The position numbers were made by a program, and so were the translations under genes. From positions 3,729,001 through 3,793,000 of the forward strand of contig NC_079888.1 in assembly GCF_029227915.1 (NCBI RefSeq): a stretch of 64,000 nt of DNA, given 5' to 3'. This DNA is from Hydractinia symbiolongicarpus (Eukaryota > Cnidaria > Hydrozoa > Anthoathecata > Hydractiniidae). The notes beneath the pieces are model-generated. The model worked only from the letters and a program-made list of their open reading frames with translations. It did no database searches and was not told where the DNA came from. Shown one piece after another: positions 1-11,790 of this stretch. Every line of letters starts with the position of its first letter. Position 1 is the stretch's first letter.

Positions 1-316
1 CCTCCCTCTCTAAACACAGTGTAATTACCACTTTCAGAAGGGAAGGCTGTTCTTATTTTAGCAACGACACAAGCAGGAATGACTCTCCGCACACCTCGTC
101 CCAACCTAGTATGGATGAACCAACTAAACTGTCTGTACGATGCGTAGCGATATGATCTAAAATAGGTTATACATTTCATTTATGGATAATATAATATATT
201 ACATGTTTTTATATAACTCTACTTACTGGCTAGGTACGTTATCCCTATCACATGGTAACGATGCATTTTCCCTGTCATATAACGATACCAAAGCAGTCCA
301 CAGAACACCCCTGTCC

Positions 317-394
317 AGCATCACGTTTGAAAAGCTTTCGTGCTCAGTGATACATAGCATCACGTTTGAAAAGCTTTCGTGCTCAGTGATACAT
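317..394. repeat. 39-bp perfect tandem duplication, two units
   Basis: Two adjacent, apparently identical 39-bp units (317-355 and 356-394), each starting AGCATCACGTTTG and ending AGTGATACAT. The unit is a multiple of three, but no credible gene contains it. The rest of 1-440 shows nothing recognisable. Confidence 0.9.
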
Positions 395-442
395 CTGCAA
401 TCTAGAAAAAGGTTTGGGTACTAGATTGTATGTGTAATTGTT

Positions 443-733
443 TCACTGTTTATTTTGTAAATAGAAATAAACTAAAGCAAACCCGTCTAATTTGAAATAT
501 TTTATTTTGTCTATCTCGTGGCAGCATATGCACTCTCTTTCCGTATCCAATACGACGCAGTGCCCACAAGTACACCAACCATCGACCCCAGCTTTCCTAT
601 CTCCCTCCGCTGTAATAGCTCGCAAGTTCGCATCATCCAAAGAAATATCAGAATATTTTTCAGGTTCAGAATGTTCTTCATCATCCTGAAATTCTGGTTC
701 AAACTGAAAACCAAGTACCGTTGGTTGATCCAT
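443..733 (-). CDS. P2RX7-C-like (P2X7 intracellular domain) fragment, probably one exon
   Basis: This 96-residue open frame starts with an acidic segment (residues about 10-35). It then has a cysteine-rich module reading WCTCGHCVVLDTEREC followed by ICCHEI. That spacing matches the zinc-binding cysteine-rich part of the P2X7 receptor C-terminal (ballast) domain, which is found as stand-alone proteins expanded in cnidarians and often linked to mobile elements. The module is usually longer and continues after CCHEI; here the frame runs into AT-rich sequence, so the rest is in another exon or lost. There is no ion-channel domain nearby, so this is not a P2X receptor. No intron boundary could be placed with confidence. 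Confidence 0.65.
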   Translation of the reverse strand: MDQPTVLGFQFEPEFQDDEEHSEPEKYSDISLDDANLRAITAEGDRKAGVDGWCTCGHCVVLDTERECICCHEIDKIKYFKLDGFALVYFYLQNKQ

Positions 734-1046
734 GATAAAACTTAATATGAATGTTTATTTACTTTCACAAAACATTACATATTTTTTCTAAAAAGAACCT
801 TCTACTTTTATGGGGGCTCACTTTTTTTTCCATACAATTGCTTACGTAAGTCGCATAATTACGCATACTAATGTGATTGTCCAGATCTCTGACCGCGTTA
901 AAACGACCTCCTTAAAGAAGGCGACTGTAATGTAAACATGTGAAACTTTTTTTTGTTGTTTGTTTTTTTTATTTATCTTCAAAACATAAGAACTAGATAT
1001 TCTTTTATGACTTTGAAAAGTGGTTTATATATGTGAAAATAATTTT

Positions 1047-1535
1047 TCACGCCATATTCCCTTTAAATGCACTTATCTTCGCAGCTGAAAAATGTTGTTT
1101 CATAGCACGCAAAAAAAGGGAGGGATCAACTGGACTTATAGAAACAGCCAAACTTTGAAGAACACCTACAAATGCTTCGCCTAACTTTGAGGTTGTTTTG
1201 CTGACAGAAATGGCTTCTTTAACTTTTGGAAGGTTATAAAAACATTGTAAGATGGAGTTTGCATAACATGCGTTTCCCAAGTTTTTTTAGACCGCTATTC
1301 CTAAAATCTGGGTTAGATGGCAATGCGACTGATATGTTAAAGACCCTGTAGCAAGTTTTTCGGGTTTTTTGATTGCACAAGATTTTGTGTGACTTGCGGA
1401 AGATTTCTCAGGGGTTTTTGATTTCTTACATCCCATATTTGTAACAGAAGAAACTTCAGAAATGATTGGGGCCTTTTCAGGCTCAACCCAAGTGGTAGAA
1501 TTTCGAGACATCCAGATGTAAAAAGAAGCACTCAT
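1047..1535 (-). pseudogene. Ubiquitin carboxyl-terminal hydrolase (USP) N-terminal part with Cys box, interrupted by a stop
   Basis: On the minus strand one frame reads through about 80 residues (Lys/Ser/Pro-rich) to a TAA at about 1287. It continues in the same frame with KNLGNACYANSILQCF, the Cys box of USP deubiquitinases (consensus GLxNLGNTCYMNS). The catalytic cysteine is present. About 70 further residues follow and then the frame ends, with no His box downstream in the correct order. In the USP family the Cys box activates a thiol that cleaves ubiquitin isopeptide bonds. The in-frame stop directly before the box and the missing rest argue for a pseudogene, although an unrecognised intron could also explain the stop. 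Confidence 0.65.
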
Positions 1536-1639
1536 GGAGGTAAAAGTTAGGGATTTTAATAGGGAACGTAAAGGCTTGTTAGGGAAACGGAGGTGACGAA
1601 AACAGGTCCTTACTGATTCCGAGTGAAAAAAAAAACAAC

Positions 1640-2130
1640 AAAAAAAACCCGGGGATTAAACTATGCAATTCAAAACGAATTAAATAAACATACATGGAAT
1701 AAGTAAAACTTATCATAAAATCCTGAAACAGATAAATTATTTAAAAATCCTTAACGAATGAAAGGTTAAATCCTGCAGCAAACGATCTGTGTGCCAGTAC
1801 TTGTGACCCTGGCAGTGGCCTTACACGTGTTACGGGGCATCAACACTCAGTGTTACACAGATCATTGCTGTGTTTTCAAAAGGACCGACCTGGAAGGTGA
1901 CTGGGGTAATATGGGTGGGTGTCAAACCACCAACACAACACAAGGTAGTGTTTGCCCCCTTGCAATGCTTCTTATGACAGACTTAGGTCAGCAGGATCAT
2001 CAAACCTGAAAGTTCTGTGAGCAAACTTGAACCTCCCTACTGGACTGGGGTAATAAGTGGGGTCGTCAAACCAAAAGACAAGACAAAATATCTAACCCCC
2101 TTGCTGTTCGGTGACAATTGGTTACCTACG
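1640..2130 (+). repeat. Dispersed repeat A, diverged copy 1
   Basis: The stretch around 1790-2120 aligns by eye with 4170-4500 and, inverted, with 58440-58810. Shared pieces include CTTGTGACCCTGGC, ACACTCAG.GTTACACAGAT and ACTGGGGTAATAAGTGGG. It is followed, as in the second copy, by a USP His-box remnant. No intact open frame is present. Confidence 0.7.
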
Positions 2131-2159
2131 GATGTAAAAAAGGACGTAGACCTGGCAAC

Positions 2160-2345
2160 TATTCAGAGATGATGGGTGAATTTTTTCGACCGATCTATCG
2201 TTGCATTGTAACCAGTCCTTAGATTTTTAGTCATATACGTTTGCCCAGTAATGTCCAGATTTTATGGTACCTGAATGGTTTAGGGTCGCGACTAGAGAAA
2301 ACTTGCTGTTGAAGGAGATGTCATTATCCTAGCAAATCTGGACAT
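2160..2345 (-). pseudogene. Degenerate USP His-box remnant
   Basis: This segment aligns with the better preserved USP C-terminus at 4649-4954 (minus strand). Both have the same order: a GATCGTTGCATT-like piece, then CCAGTAATG, then TGTACCTGA/GTACCTGA and TTGTTGAA. No long open frame survives. It follows repeat A in the same arrangement as at 3850-4954, so repeat and USP piece were duplicated together. Confidence 0.6.
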
Positions 2346-3450
2346 TTAAAGGGTTTTCGCTTTTGGAAGAACAATTGACCAAACAGGTGTCTTTGACAAA
2401 AGTGTTTTGGGCAGCAGAAAATCTAAGGAGTTGCACAATCAGCACTTACCCGCAGTGACTGATAGATGTTTCTTTTGTGCTTTCCCGATGTGTATTACAC
2501 TGTGGGCAAAGCAAAAGCTGTGGGCTCTTATTTTAAGAGGTAGAGGTTAAACTCTCTAAAGATCTCTATATATCTTTTACAAGGATGGTTTGTACATCCA
2601 AGTTAATTGAAAAAGCAAAAAGCAAATATTGCAACAAAACAAAAAAAAAACATATAAACACCCCCTTCACTGCCCAACATATCACCTAAGTAACAGAAGT
2701 TCTCAACTATCTCTAACGAGCCACTGTTATACATCATTGAAGCTGGAAATACTTCATTCTCTAAGTGGTAGAGGTTCAACCCTCTAAAGACCTCTATTCA
2801 AAGAATAATAATGAATATTTTTAGTGGCATGCCCAGGAAAATCGCTTCGCTTTTAGACAGCAATTACAATTCTTTCCACTGGGGCCACTGAAAGCATAGC
2901 ATAAATTTAGGTTATAAAAACCCTTGTACCCTTTACAGAAGTCCTGTCATACTCTCGGTCTGTTTGTTTGTTCAATTTTTGTGCCAATTATCTCCTTGGA
3001 AAAATGAAGAATTGTGTTCCTTTATATGAGCATATTCTTTAGAGGAGCAAAACCTCTAGAATTTAAATTTTAAAACTTAACTGGTCGAGTTTATCATTGT
3101 GCGTGCACTTTGTAATTTTCATTCTTATTCTTCGCTACTAAGCTATTATAAAACAAGTTACTTAAAATTAGTTACCAGCTAGCATTAGATCTGCCTTTCT
3201 CTGACACTTTGTTTTTAAATCCTACTCTAGTAGCTAGTTGATTTACTAGATATGCCAGCTAAGCAAAGAAAATATTAACAGAGGGTTTCATTGGTATTAT
3301 GAATATAAACTATTTTTGTTTCTTAAGTTTCTGTTTCATAACTCTGTATGCAATGCGCATAAAATGCCCTCTTGTACAATTGTCCTATTTCTTTTAATAA
3401 GAGTATTCCTTTATGTTGTGGAAATTTGTCAAAAAATATACGATGGTAAC
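2346..3450. other. No gene recognised
   Basis: AT-rich sequence with short phrases (AACTCTCTAAAGA, ACCTCTAGA) that recur near repeat A copies. No coding region or RNA gene can be supported. Confidence 0.6.
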
Positions 3451-3786
3451 GTGGCGCCGTAGATTAGTGGTTATAGCTCTCGTACTCTGTGCGGGAGACC
3501 GGGGTTCGACTCCTCTAGATGGCGATTCAACATGGGCAAGTGAATGTTACCATAGCCCCGGGTTAACCCAAGCCATGTGAGGGAAATTGGGAAGATGGCA
3601 CACTGTGTGGGCCGTTGGATGTTGCAGGGAGTTGTCTAGTAGAGCGCGGGCTCTTATTGGGTCTGCGTAGCTCACAATGAGCATTAAATACTCTAGGACT
3701 CTCCATCTACGCAATGGCCCCTCCTGGATATAATAGACAGGGTATATCCCTCGATATTTGTGAGGCTAGCCATGTAAAATATGCAC

Positions 3787-3824
<38 letters not shown>

Positions 3825-3830
3825 ATCTTC
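3451..3830 (+). mobile_element. tRNA-derived SINE with (ATCT)n tail, copy 1
   Basis: The head has an internal Pol III promoter: box A-like TAGATTAGTGGTTATAGC about 10 bp in, and box B-like GGGTTCGACTCC about 50 bp in. The body (GGGTTAACCCAAG, GGCCGTTGGATGTTG, GGTATATCCCTCGATATTTG) is shared with two other copies in this window. It ends in an (ATCT)n array at 3787-3826. A tRNA-like head, unrelated body and simple-repeat tail define a SINE; it would depend on a LINE for mobility. No flanking target duplication was resolved. Confidence 0.85.
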
Positions 3831-3849
3831 TAGAGTTAATTGGTGAATA

Positions 3850-4600
3850 GGATTAAGATGATGATGAGGTGACAAAACAGCTAGCTGTAATGATATTTCT
3901 TGTCTAATGACAGCTGGTTCTACTATAGTTAAAGGTTGCAACCCTCTAGAGATTTTTCAAAAAAGCAAAATCCCCCTTTTTGCAAGGATTTCCTAAAAAC
4001 ATTGACCGTAAAAGGCAGAAAAATACAACAGCGACAGAACACAACACTAAACAATAAATATTAAAGCAATTCAAAATGAATGAGATAAATAAAACTTATC
4101 ATAACGTGAATATCCTTAAACGGATAAATTTAAAATTATTCTTTAGACAATGTGTTTAAGAAGCAAACAACTATCTGCGCGCCAGGACTTGTGACCCTGG
4201 CTGTAGCTTTCCACATGTGTTATGGAGCTCCAACACTCAGCCTTACACAGATAATTGTTGCTGTGGACCTGCCTAATGACAGTACCAGCCTGTCATAACT
4301 GGGGTAATATGCGTGGGCGTAACACCACGAAGACCAGATAAGAAAATCTAACCCCCTTGCAAAGCTTCTTCTAAAATGACTAAGGACAGCAGGATTGTCA
4401 ATCCTGAAAGCAAAGTGAGCAAACTCTGCCTCCCTACTGGACTGGGGTAATAAGTGGGATCGTTAAGCCCAAAGACAAGATATGATATCAAGCCCCCTTG
4501 CTGTGCTTCTTACAGTGTCTCTATACAAAGAGAGGAGTGAGCAAACTCCGGTTTCACGGTGCACTGATCAACATAAATCAGCTGGGGTAAATAAAACCGC
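3850..4600 (+). repeat. Dispersed repeat A, copy 2
   Basis: Best preserved copy. It runs from GATGATGATGAGGTGACAAAA to the purine-rich part near 4560. It is matched in inverted orientation at 58440-59130 and partly in direct orientation at 1640-2130. It contains ACTGGGGTAATA twice and lies just upstream of a USP C-terminal fragment. Function unknown; it could be the non-coding part of a larger transposon. Confidence 0.75.
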
Positions 4601-4648
4601 TAGGGTCATGGATTCCCTCCCCCATTTGTTGTGTGACATACAAATAAG

Positions 4649-4954
4649 CTAACTTCTGGAAAAGAAAAGTATGTATGGCGAAGAATTATTCAAGTGGAAT
4701 GTGTCTACTTGAGAAATACAGCGATCGTTGCATTTGAACCAGGTGTTTTGTTGGTCCTTAATGAAGGCCCAGTAATGACCTGCTTTTAATGTACCTGAGT
4801 GGTTAATGGTAGCAACCAAGTTATACTTGTTGTTGAAAGACACATCGTCAGTTGGGTGAGATGCTACCTTTAAGACATGATGTTTTTTAGGCAAGCAATT
4901 GACTAACTTGTTGTCTTTAAAAGAAGACCCATTTACTGATGTGTATCTTAACAA
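4649..4954 (-). pseudogene. USP C-terminal fragment with His box
   Basis: A 101-residue minus-strand frame. It holds the His-box region of ubiquitin-specific proteases: YNLVATINHSGTLKAGHYWA is the YxLxAVxxHxGxxxxGHYxA signature with its catalytic histidine. It is followed by WFKCNDRCISQV and by YILFFSR, the usual YxLFYxR ending. It lies upstream, in minus-strand terms, of the Cys-box fragment at 1047-1535, the reverse of a normal USP. The two therefore cannot be one gene and are pieces of different copies. Linkage to repeat A suggests the USP piece is carried by a mobile element. Confidence 0.7.
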
Positions 4955-5169
4955 TTAGGAAGTAAGGTATATTTCCACAATGCTACGCCCTGCAAGTTTT
5001 TGTTGGGTATATCCTCAGCTTTTGTATATTTACACATCCATAGATATGGTACATGATCTAGTTGTATAGTGTATTTATAATAAACTCTGTAAGATACTAG
5101 GTTTAGTGATGGAGCTATTGTGAGGAGTACCTTGGGAGTTGGGGGTAATTAATCAGCAACTAACTACAT

Positions 5170-5450
5170 CGCAATGCAGATATAACTAGCCTTTTAAGGT
5201 AGAGATGTTAATGAAATAAGGAGGTTTCTCTCTAGAGATTAAGAAGCCACTGGAGAACTTCTGCACTCCCCACTTTACAGGGATGATCGAAAAGCTAATG
5301 GATTTCAATGTACTGAAACAAAAACCTATGAATGTGAAAACATGGGGATTGGTGAAATTCACTTACGCTTGGGATCTGGTGCAGGCTCTTGAGTAAGCAT
5401 CCCCTGCCTTCTGCAACACACCAGCCGCATTCATGGACATCATCTGCCAA
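5170..5450 (+). repeat. Dispersed repeat B, copy 1
   Basis: The stretch with GGGATGATCGAAAAGCTAA, ATTGGTGAAATTC and GAGTAAGCATCCCCTGCC is matched in inverted orientation at 56610-56900. A short further match lies near 62200 (CTTTCCGATCATCCCTGTAA). No coding potential recognised. Confidence 0.75.
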
Positions 5451-7069
5451 AACCTTGCTAAACATACTTAGTTTTGGTTCAAATTTTTGGGATTAACCCT
5501 GGAAAGCACAATTCATTTACTCAAAGCTCAAAACTTGATGGATATTCGGAAGGAAAAGCTTGTTCATCTGCAATCCGTTTATATTTACGAGACACAGGAA
5601 AATCGTTGAAACGACACCATCAGTTTTTACCTGTAATTCATACGTCTTGTTATCCATGTGAAGCATGACAGAAGTTTTTTTACCCAGTCATTCACGCACG
5701 TCCGAAAATAAACCCTACCAGTAAGCATACACCAGCGCAGTTCAAGTGCAATAAAAACATATATATACGGAAACTTTTTCAACATGTACATTTGTTATTA
5801 CTAACGCGTTTTAAATTCTGACAAGCGGTCCGTATGCAATCTTTAACACCCACTGAAAATCTTTAATTATAGATATATTTCGTTCATTTTTTGGGTTCAG
5901 TCTGAAAAAATTTAAGAAAAATGAAAACTGTTCCTGATGGGGAAATCTCATAATTTCTAAACCAGGAAATAATTTTCCTATAAAGAAAGATTTGCTTTTT
6001 TTGTAACTTGACCCGAACTGTACACTGATGTCGGAAACCATTCTTGTTCTTGTAAAGTTCGTGAGTGGGTAGGTGGGATTACTAGAGTCTCAAAGCCTCG
6101 ATGTTCAGCACAAATGTGACAAGTGACAGGAGATCACAACGTGACTGATTACCAGAACCAATTATCATAAAAGAGAAATGCCTCATAGCCTCTGATAAAC
6201 TACATGCATCCTACAGTTCCTTTAACATTTCTTTAGAATACACCTCTTCAGTGTCATTTGGTCATGCGCGAACTCACGTTGCTATAGTATCCAAATTAAA
6301 TATGGCTTCCTATGGTAGGTAAACAAAGCTAGCCACAGTCTAAAGTACTAAATAAGTTAGTTAGAAAAAAAAAATTTACAAAGAGGTGGCAAGCCACCAC
6401 AATGATGAAATTTTATGCGATTTTACTTGTAAATACCATGTCAATTAATCGCTGTTCGTTACGCTCCTGCTCTACCATTTATGTCGAAGTTTGTTTTTAT
6501 TATACACCTCAATGCGCAATTTTGGCGATGCTTATTATCTCCTTGAGAATTAAATGGTTTTCAGCATTAAATTACCGATTCTCTGTATTGGCTCGTATTG
6601 CGATAACTAGTTCTCAGTGCATGTTCCACAAAATAAAATTCCCTGGGAAGGAAGTAGTAGACTTATTGAATCTACCAATCAGATGTTTTCTACTCGAAAG
6701 GGGGGTGCAAAAGTGAAAGCAAAACACTCCAAATGGTAACATTTGCCTCTTCCCACTTACTTAATGTATAATCTCCATTTGGGCATCCAGTCACTGCACA
6801 ACATCTGGACCGTCTTCCTGATGCAGAAGGACGTTTTTTATTATCCATTTTGATAACAAATATTTACAACTATTTTGTTCTTTCATAAGCTACTGACCGC
6901 TACCGCACTTTACAACCAGAAGTTTACCTACCAAAGCTATTTGATCATGTGATATATTGAGTGATGATTAATATTTTACGGAACGGAATGGCGCGGAATA
7001 TCGACACCGTGAAGAGGTTATTTTCTGGTACATTAGGTTCTAAACAAAATATCTCACTGGTCCAGTTTT
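5451..7069. other. No gene recognised
   Basis: AT-rich sequence; short open frames exist but none has a recognisable motif or a credible gene structure. A small GTGG/CCAC hairpin lies near 6385-6400. Confidence 0.55.
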
Positions 7070-7161
7070 GTGGCGTCATAGTTGAGTGGTTATCGCTCTT
7101 GCACCTTGTGGGGGAGAGCGGGGTTCGTTTCCCCTTGTTGGTGATTCAATGTGGGCAATTT
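7070..7161 (+). mobile_element. SINE copy 2, 5' part (split by the copia element)
   Basis: tRNA-like head: box A TAGTTGAGTGGTTATCGC and box B GGGGTTCGTTTCC. It continues to GTGATTCAATGTGGGCAATTT, where the copia LTR begins. The remainder of the same SINE resumes at 11791. Confidence 0.8.
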
Positions 7162-7443
7162 TATTGAAATTACAGACACTCTAGTCAGATATTTACTGGA
7201 ACATTACGGAACATTCCAGAACATTCATGTAGTATGGACATTGCATCATGTATATATGTACTTGAACTCTCTAGAACATACCTTGGAACTTTCTTGATGT
7301 TTCTTACTAGACGTTTTTTCTTGTATACTAGTATTTTCTAGCAAGTTACATGTAAAGACTATATATAAGCTGACTGTAAACATTTATGTATGTACATTGT
7401 GAAGTAAATATATCTTCAGAACCATAACAAATATTATTCAACA
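7162..7443 (+). repeat. 5' LTR of copia A
   Basis: 282 bp. Lacks a 10-bp piece (TTGAACATTC) present in the 3' LTR and carries a 6-bp insertion near ATGTATATATGTAC. It contains a TATATAAG-like TATA motif about 80 bp before its end. Confidence 0.9.
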
Positions 7444-7457
7444 GGTTATGGGCCCAG
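7444..7457 (+). promoter_or_regulatory. Primer-binding site complementary to the tRNA-iMet anticodon arm
   Basis: GGTTATGGGCCCAG directly after the LTR is the complement of CTGGGCCCATAACC, the anticodon stem-loop of metazoan initiator tRNA-Met. Drosophila copia is known to prime from an internal half-tRNA of this kind instead of the 3' CCA end. Confidence 0.8.
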
Positions 7458-7624
7458 AGTATTGCCCAGTATAACTGAAGATAGTGAGAAGAAACTTGTA
7501 AACAAAGTACGTGCACAACTTGACGCCATCTTGGAAATTTGTAGTTCACGGAATTTTGGTGATTGTTATCACGGAATCAAAACATTGGTATTCCGGTATT
7601 TAGTTGAAAGTATCCGGAGGAATA

Positions 7625-10600
7625 ATGGCTGCGGAAGCAACGAAGATTCTTTTGAAACCGCTGAATGGATCAAATTATGCGACATGGAAGTTGCAATGTA
7701 AGATGGCATTGGTACGAGAAGGTTTGTGGAAAATTGTTAATGAAACTGAAGGTGCTCCTGCTGATGGCGAAGCAGCAGCGTTGAAATATGCATTGAGAAG
7801 AGACAAGGCATTGGCTACTATCGTTTTATCGATTGAACCGTCTCTTCTATATCTACTTGGTCCGGATCCAGAGGATCCCGCAGAAGTATGGAAAAGGTTA
7901 GCCAATCAATTTCAAAAAAAATCTTGGGCCAACAAATTGGCATTACGTCGAAAACTTTATGCGTTAAAGTTAAAGGAAGGACAATCGGTACAGACTCACA
8001 TTAAAACAATGACGGAGATTTTTGAAGAGTTAGCGATTATTGGTGATCCTTTGGATGACGAAAATAAGGTGGTTCATTTGTTGGCAAGTTTGCCGCGTTC
8101 GTACGACATGTTGGTCACGGCGCTCGAAGCAAGTTCGGAGGTACCAAAAATTGACGTTGTTACAGAGCGACTGCTTCACGAAGAAAGCAAACAGAAAGAC
8201 ATGGTAGAAACAGAGCCAGGAATAAAGGCGATGACGTTAAAGCATCATCAGCGTAACCAGAAAGGTCCAAAGTGTTATCGGTGTGGTAATTACGGACATA
8301 TTAAACGAAACTGTGATCTCAACAAGACGGGAAATTATTCGAGATCGGATGGAAAGTTCAAGAAGAAACCCATGAACCAAAAAGCTTGTACCGCCGAAAA
8401 GAAGGAGTCCGACAAAGAAATCGAACTCGGATTTGTTGTCGAACATTCTTTAGTAGCATCCGAAAAGTTAAGCGATTGGATAGTGGACTCTGGAGCCACG
8501 TGTCATATGTGCAATGACGAGAGCTTATTTATTGACATTGTTGAACTCGAGGAACCACAGAAGATTACTGTTGGGGACGGATACTCACTGGAAGCTATTG
8601 GTAAAGGGACAGTGGAATTATTCGTGAACATCCCGGATGTAAAAGTGAAACAATGCCGATTGTATGAAACTTTATACGTACCACAACTGTCTTACAATCT
8701 TTTGAGTGTCTCAAAGGGAACAAAGTCCGGTAAGAGGTTTGAGTTTGGTCAGTCGGAATGCCGTATATTGGATGGCAAAAAAGTAGTCGCTACTGCTACA
8801 AAGTCTGGAAACCTGTATCATCTCAACTGTAGTCAACAGGGAGAAGCGGAAAGCGAGTTTGCAATGTGTGGAAGTGACGACACAAAAGAATCAATTTGGC
8901 ACCGACGTTACGGTCACCTTGGGGTTAAAAGTCTGGAAATGCTGGCAAAAGATAATTTGGTTGATGGATTTGAATACGATACATTAAAGAATGCAAAGTT
9001 TTGTGAATCATGTGTTGATGGAAAGCAGCACCGGACACCTTTTCCAAAGAAAGGAGGAGTGCGGTCCAATGAATTACTTGGATTAGTGCACAGTGACGTG
9101 TGTGGAAAGATTGAAGAGAAGTCACTTAGCGGAGCTGAATATTTTATCACCTTTATCGACGATAAGTCCGACATGTGTGGGTGTATATGCTGAAAAACAA
9201 AAGCGACGCATTCCAAAGTTTTGTGGAATGGAAAGCAATGGTCGAAAAGTCAAGCGATTCGAGAATTAAAGCATTTCGAACGGACAACGGAGGAGAATAC
9301 ACTTCAAATGAATTTGAGAACTATCTCAAAAGAGAAGGTATTCGACATGAAACAACAGTTCCAAAGAATCCAGAACAGAACAGTGTGGCTGAAAGAATGA
9401 ACAGGACACTTGTGGAAATGGTGCGAGCCATGTTAGCGGGTTCAAAGTTACCCAAGCGTTTTTGGGCAGAAGCATTATCAACAGCAAGTTACTTACGAAA
9501 TCGTAGTCCTACAAGTGCTGTTAAAGGTATGACACCATATGAAGTTTGGACTGGACACAAACCAAATGTCAGCGATCTTCGTATATTTGGATGCAACGCT
9601 TACGCACTCATTCCAAAGGACGAGAGAGCAAAAGTGGATTCAAAGACGAAACGATGCATTTTCCTGGGATATGGTACGACAACCTCGGTTGTACGATGAA
9701 GTGAAGAAAAGAGTTTTCTTCAGCAGAGATGTTGTCTTCAACGAAACCAAATCACGAACTAAGGAGAAGGATGAAAAAGAAGCTCCAAAAGAAGTTGTCA
9801 AGCAACATGAAGTGGAATTGGAATTTGAAGATAATGACGTTGACAAAAATGACAACGGTGAACCTTTACAAACCGATAGGCAGAGACGAGAACGAAAAGC
9901 ACCAGATCGTTACGGTGATTGGGTATATGTTGCAGAAGAAGTACCAGATTCAAAGTCAATCAAAGAAGCACTTCAAAGTGATGACAAAGAAAATTGGATC
10001 GACGCAATGAAAAGGGAAATCAAATCACTATACAAGAACAATGTATGGGATGTCGTTGAACTGCCGAATGGACGTAAAGCTGTTGGAAGCAAATGGGTGT
10101 TCAAACGAAAGTGTGATGCAGATGGAAACGTAGAGCGGCACAAGGCAAGATTGGTAGCGCAAGGATTCACACAGAAAAGTGGAATTGACTATGATGAAAC
10201 ATTTTGTCCCGTAGTAAGATTCGAATCAATAAGGACAATGATTGCATTGGCAGCGAAATATAATCTTCAACTACATCAATTGGATATAACAACCGCATTC
10301 TTGAATGGCGAATTGAAAGAAGACATCTTCATGAAACAACCTGAGGGTTTCGAGATTAAAGGGAAGGAGAATATGGTCTGCAAGCTAAAGAAAAGGATAT
10401 ATGGTCTAAAGCAATCGTCGCGATGCTGGAATGAAGCTTTGGATAAACATCTCAAGAAATGTGGATTTACCCCTTCGACGAATGATCCTTGCATTTACAC
10501 GATGACTTCAGGAGGAGAGATGTTTATATTGGCTGTATACGTTGATGATATCCTATTAGCAGGGAAATCAAGTACGCGAATCCAACAAATCATTCAAGAA

Positions 10601-11497
10601 ATTGGTGTAAAATTTGACGTAAAAGACATGGGGAAGTTACATCATTTCCTTGGCGTTAAAGTCGTTCATCTAGAACCAGGGAAGATATGGATTGGTCAAC
10701 CAACCTACATCAAAGAAGTGCTAACGAAGTTTGACATGCAAAATTCGAAAGCTGTCGCAACTCCTACTGAAGCCGGAGCAAGATTGATGAAACCAACAGA
10801 CGATGATATTCTGTTTGACCAAGACATATATCAATCAGCAGTTGGATGTCTTCTTTATCTGTCAACGAAAACAAGACCAGATATTGCATATGCTGTTGGA
10901 AACGTTGCAAGATACACTTCAAAACCTACGACACATCATTGGTCTGCAGTCAAACGTATTATGAGATATTTGAATGGCACAGTCAACTATGGTTTATTAT
11001 ATGGTGATAAAAGTGGTTTAACCAGATATTCAAATGCGAATTGGGCAGGCGATCTTGACGATCAAAAATCAACATCTGGTTATATTTTCAAGATGAGTGG
11101 AGCAGCTATTAGCTGGTTGAGTAAGAAGCAAACATGTGTAGCCTTATCCACAGCAGAAGCAGAGTACATGGCATTGTCAAGTGCAGCACAGGAATCTATT
11201 TGGTTGAGACGAATTCTTAATGACATGAACGAGAAATCAGACGAGCCAACTTTGATCTACGAAGACAATCAGTCAACAATTTGTATGGCGAGAAATCCAA
11301 AGTTTCATGGACGTACAAAACATATTGACATTAAGCATCACTACATACGAGAACAGATTACGAATAAGAAGATCACGTTGGTGTACTGTCCGAGCGAGGA
11401 CATGGTTGCGGACGTATTGACAAAAGAATTGGGTCGTGTTCAATTTAATGAACTACGCGAAAGGAGTGGTATTTACGAACTATCTGACAGCGAGTGA
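7625..11497 (+). pseudogene. Copia A gag-pol polyprotein, two frameshifts
   Basis: Start chosen at 7625 (MAAEATK) by alignment with copia B (MAMESTK). In order: gag; a CCHC knuckle (CYRCGNYGHIKRNC); aspartic protease (DSGATCHM); integrase with an HHCC zinc module (HRRYGHLG, CESC) and catalytic residues in TDNGGEY and AERMNRT; reverse transcriptase (YVDDILLAG); RNase H (STAEAEYMAL). The first frameshift lies near 9168-9175: frame 1 ends after FIDDKSDMCGCIC where VWVY is expected. The second lies near 9675-9690, just after FLGYG. No ORF spans the whole gene, so it is not autonomous. The same lesions are in the duplicate at 12222-16037. Confidence 0.93.
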
Positions 11498-11504
11498 GGA
11501 GGAG

Positions 11505-11790
11505 TATTGAAATTACAGACACTCTAGTCAGATATTTACTGGAACATTACGGAACATTCCAGAACATTCTTGAACATTCATGTAGTATGGACATTGCATC
11601 ATGTATACTTGAACTCTCTAGAACATACCTTGGAACTTTCTTGATGTTTCTTACTAGACGTTTTTTCTTGTATACTAGTATTTTCTAGCAAGTTCCATGT
11701 AAAGACTATATATAAGCTGACTGTAAATATTTATGTATGTACATTGTGAAGTAAATATATCTTCAGAACCATAACAAATATTATTCAACA
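11505..11790 (+). repeat. 3' LTR of copia A
   Basis: 286 bp, TATTGAAATTACAG to TTATTCAACA, followed by the AATTT target duplication. The gag-pol stop lies a few bases upstream, followed by the purine tract. Confidence 0.9.

Larger units (their letters stand above)
7162..11790 (+). mobile_element. Ty1/copia LTR retrotransposon A (decayed)
   Basis: A 4.6-kb element bounded by LTRs of 282 and 286 bp. The LTRs begin TATTGAA and end TTCAACA, so the first dinucleotide is TA rather than TG. Flanking target duplication AATTT lies at 7157-7161 and 11791-11795. Removing the element rejoins the SINE at GGGCAATTT/AATATTAC, matching SINE copy 1. The two LTRs differ by a 10-bp and a 6-bp indel and a few substitutions, so the insertion is not recent. 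The primer site follows the 5' LTR directly, and a purine-rich tract (GAGGAGGAGTA) precedes the 3' LTR. Confidence 0.93.

Noticed and set aside
1791-2009. Secreted small protein
   Set aside because: The hydrophobic start is within repeat A, and the same frame is not kept in the other A copies.
3451-3530. Functional tRNA gene
   Set aside because: Box A and box B are present, but no cloverleaf with a paired acceptor stem can be drawn, and the same head is followed by the same non-tRNA body in three places: a SINE head.
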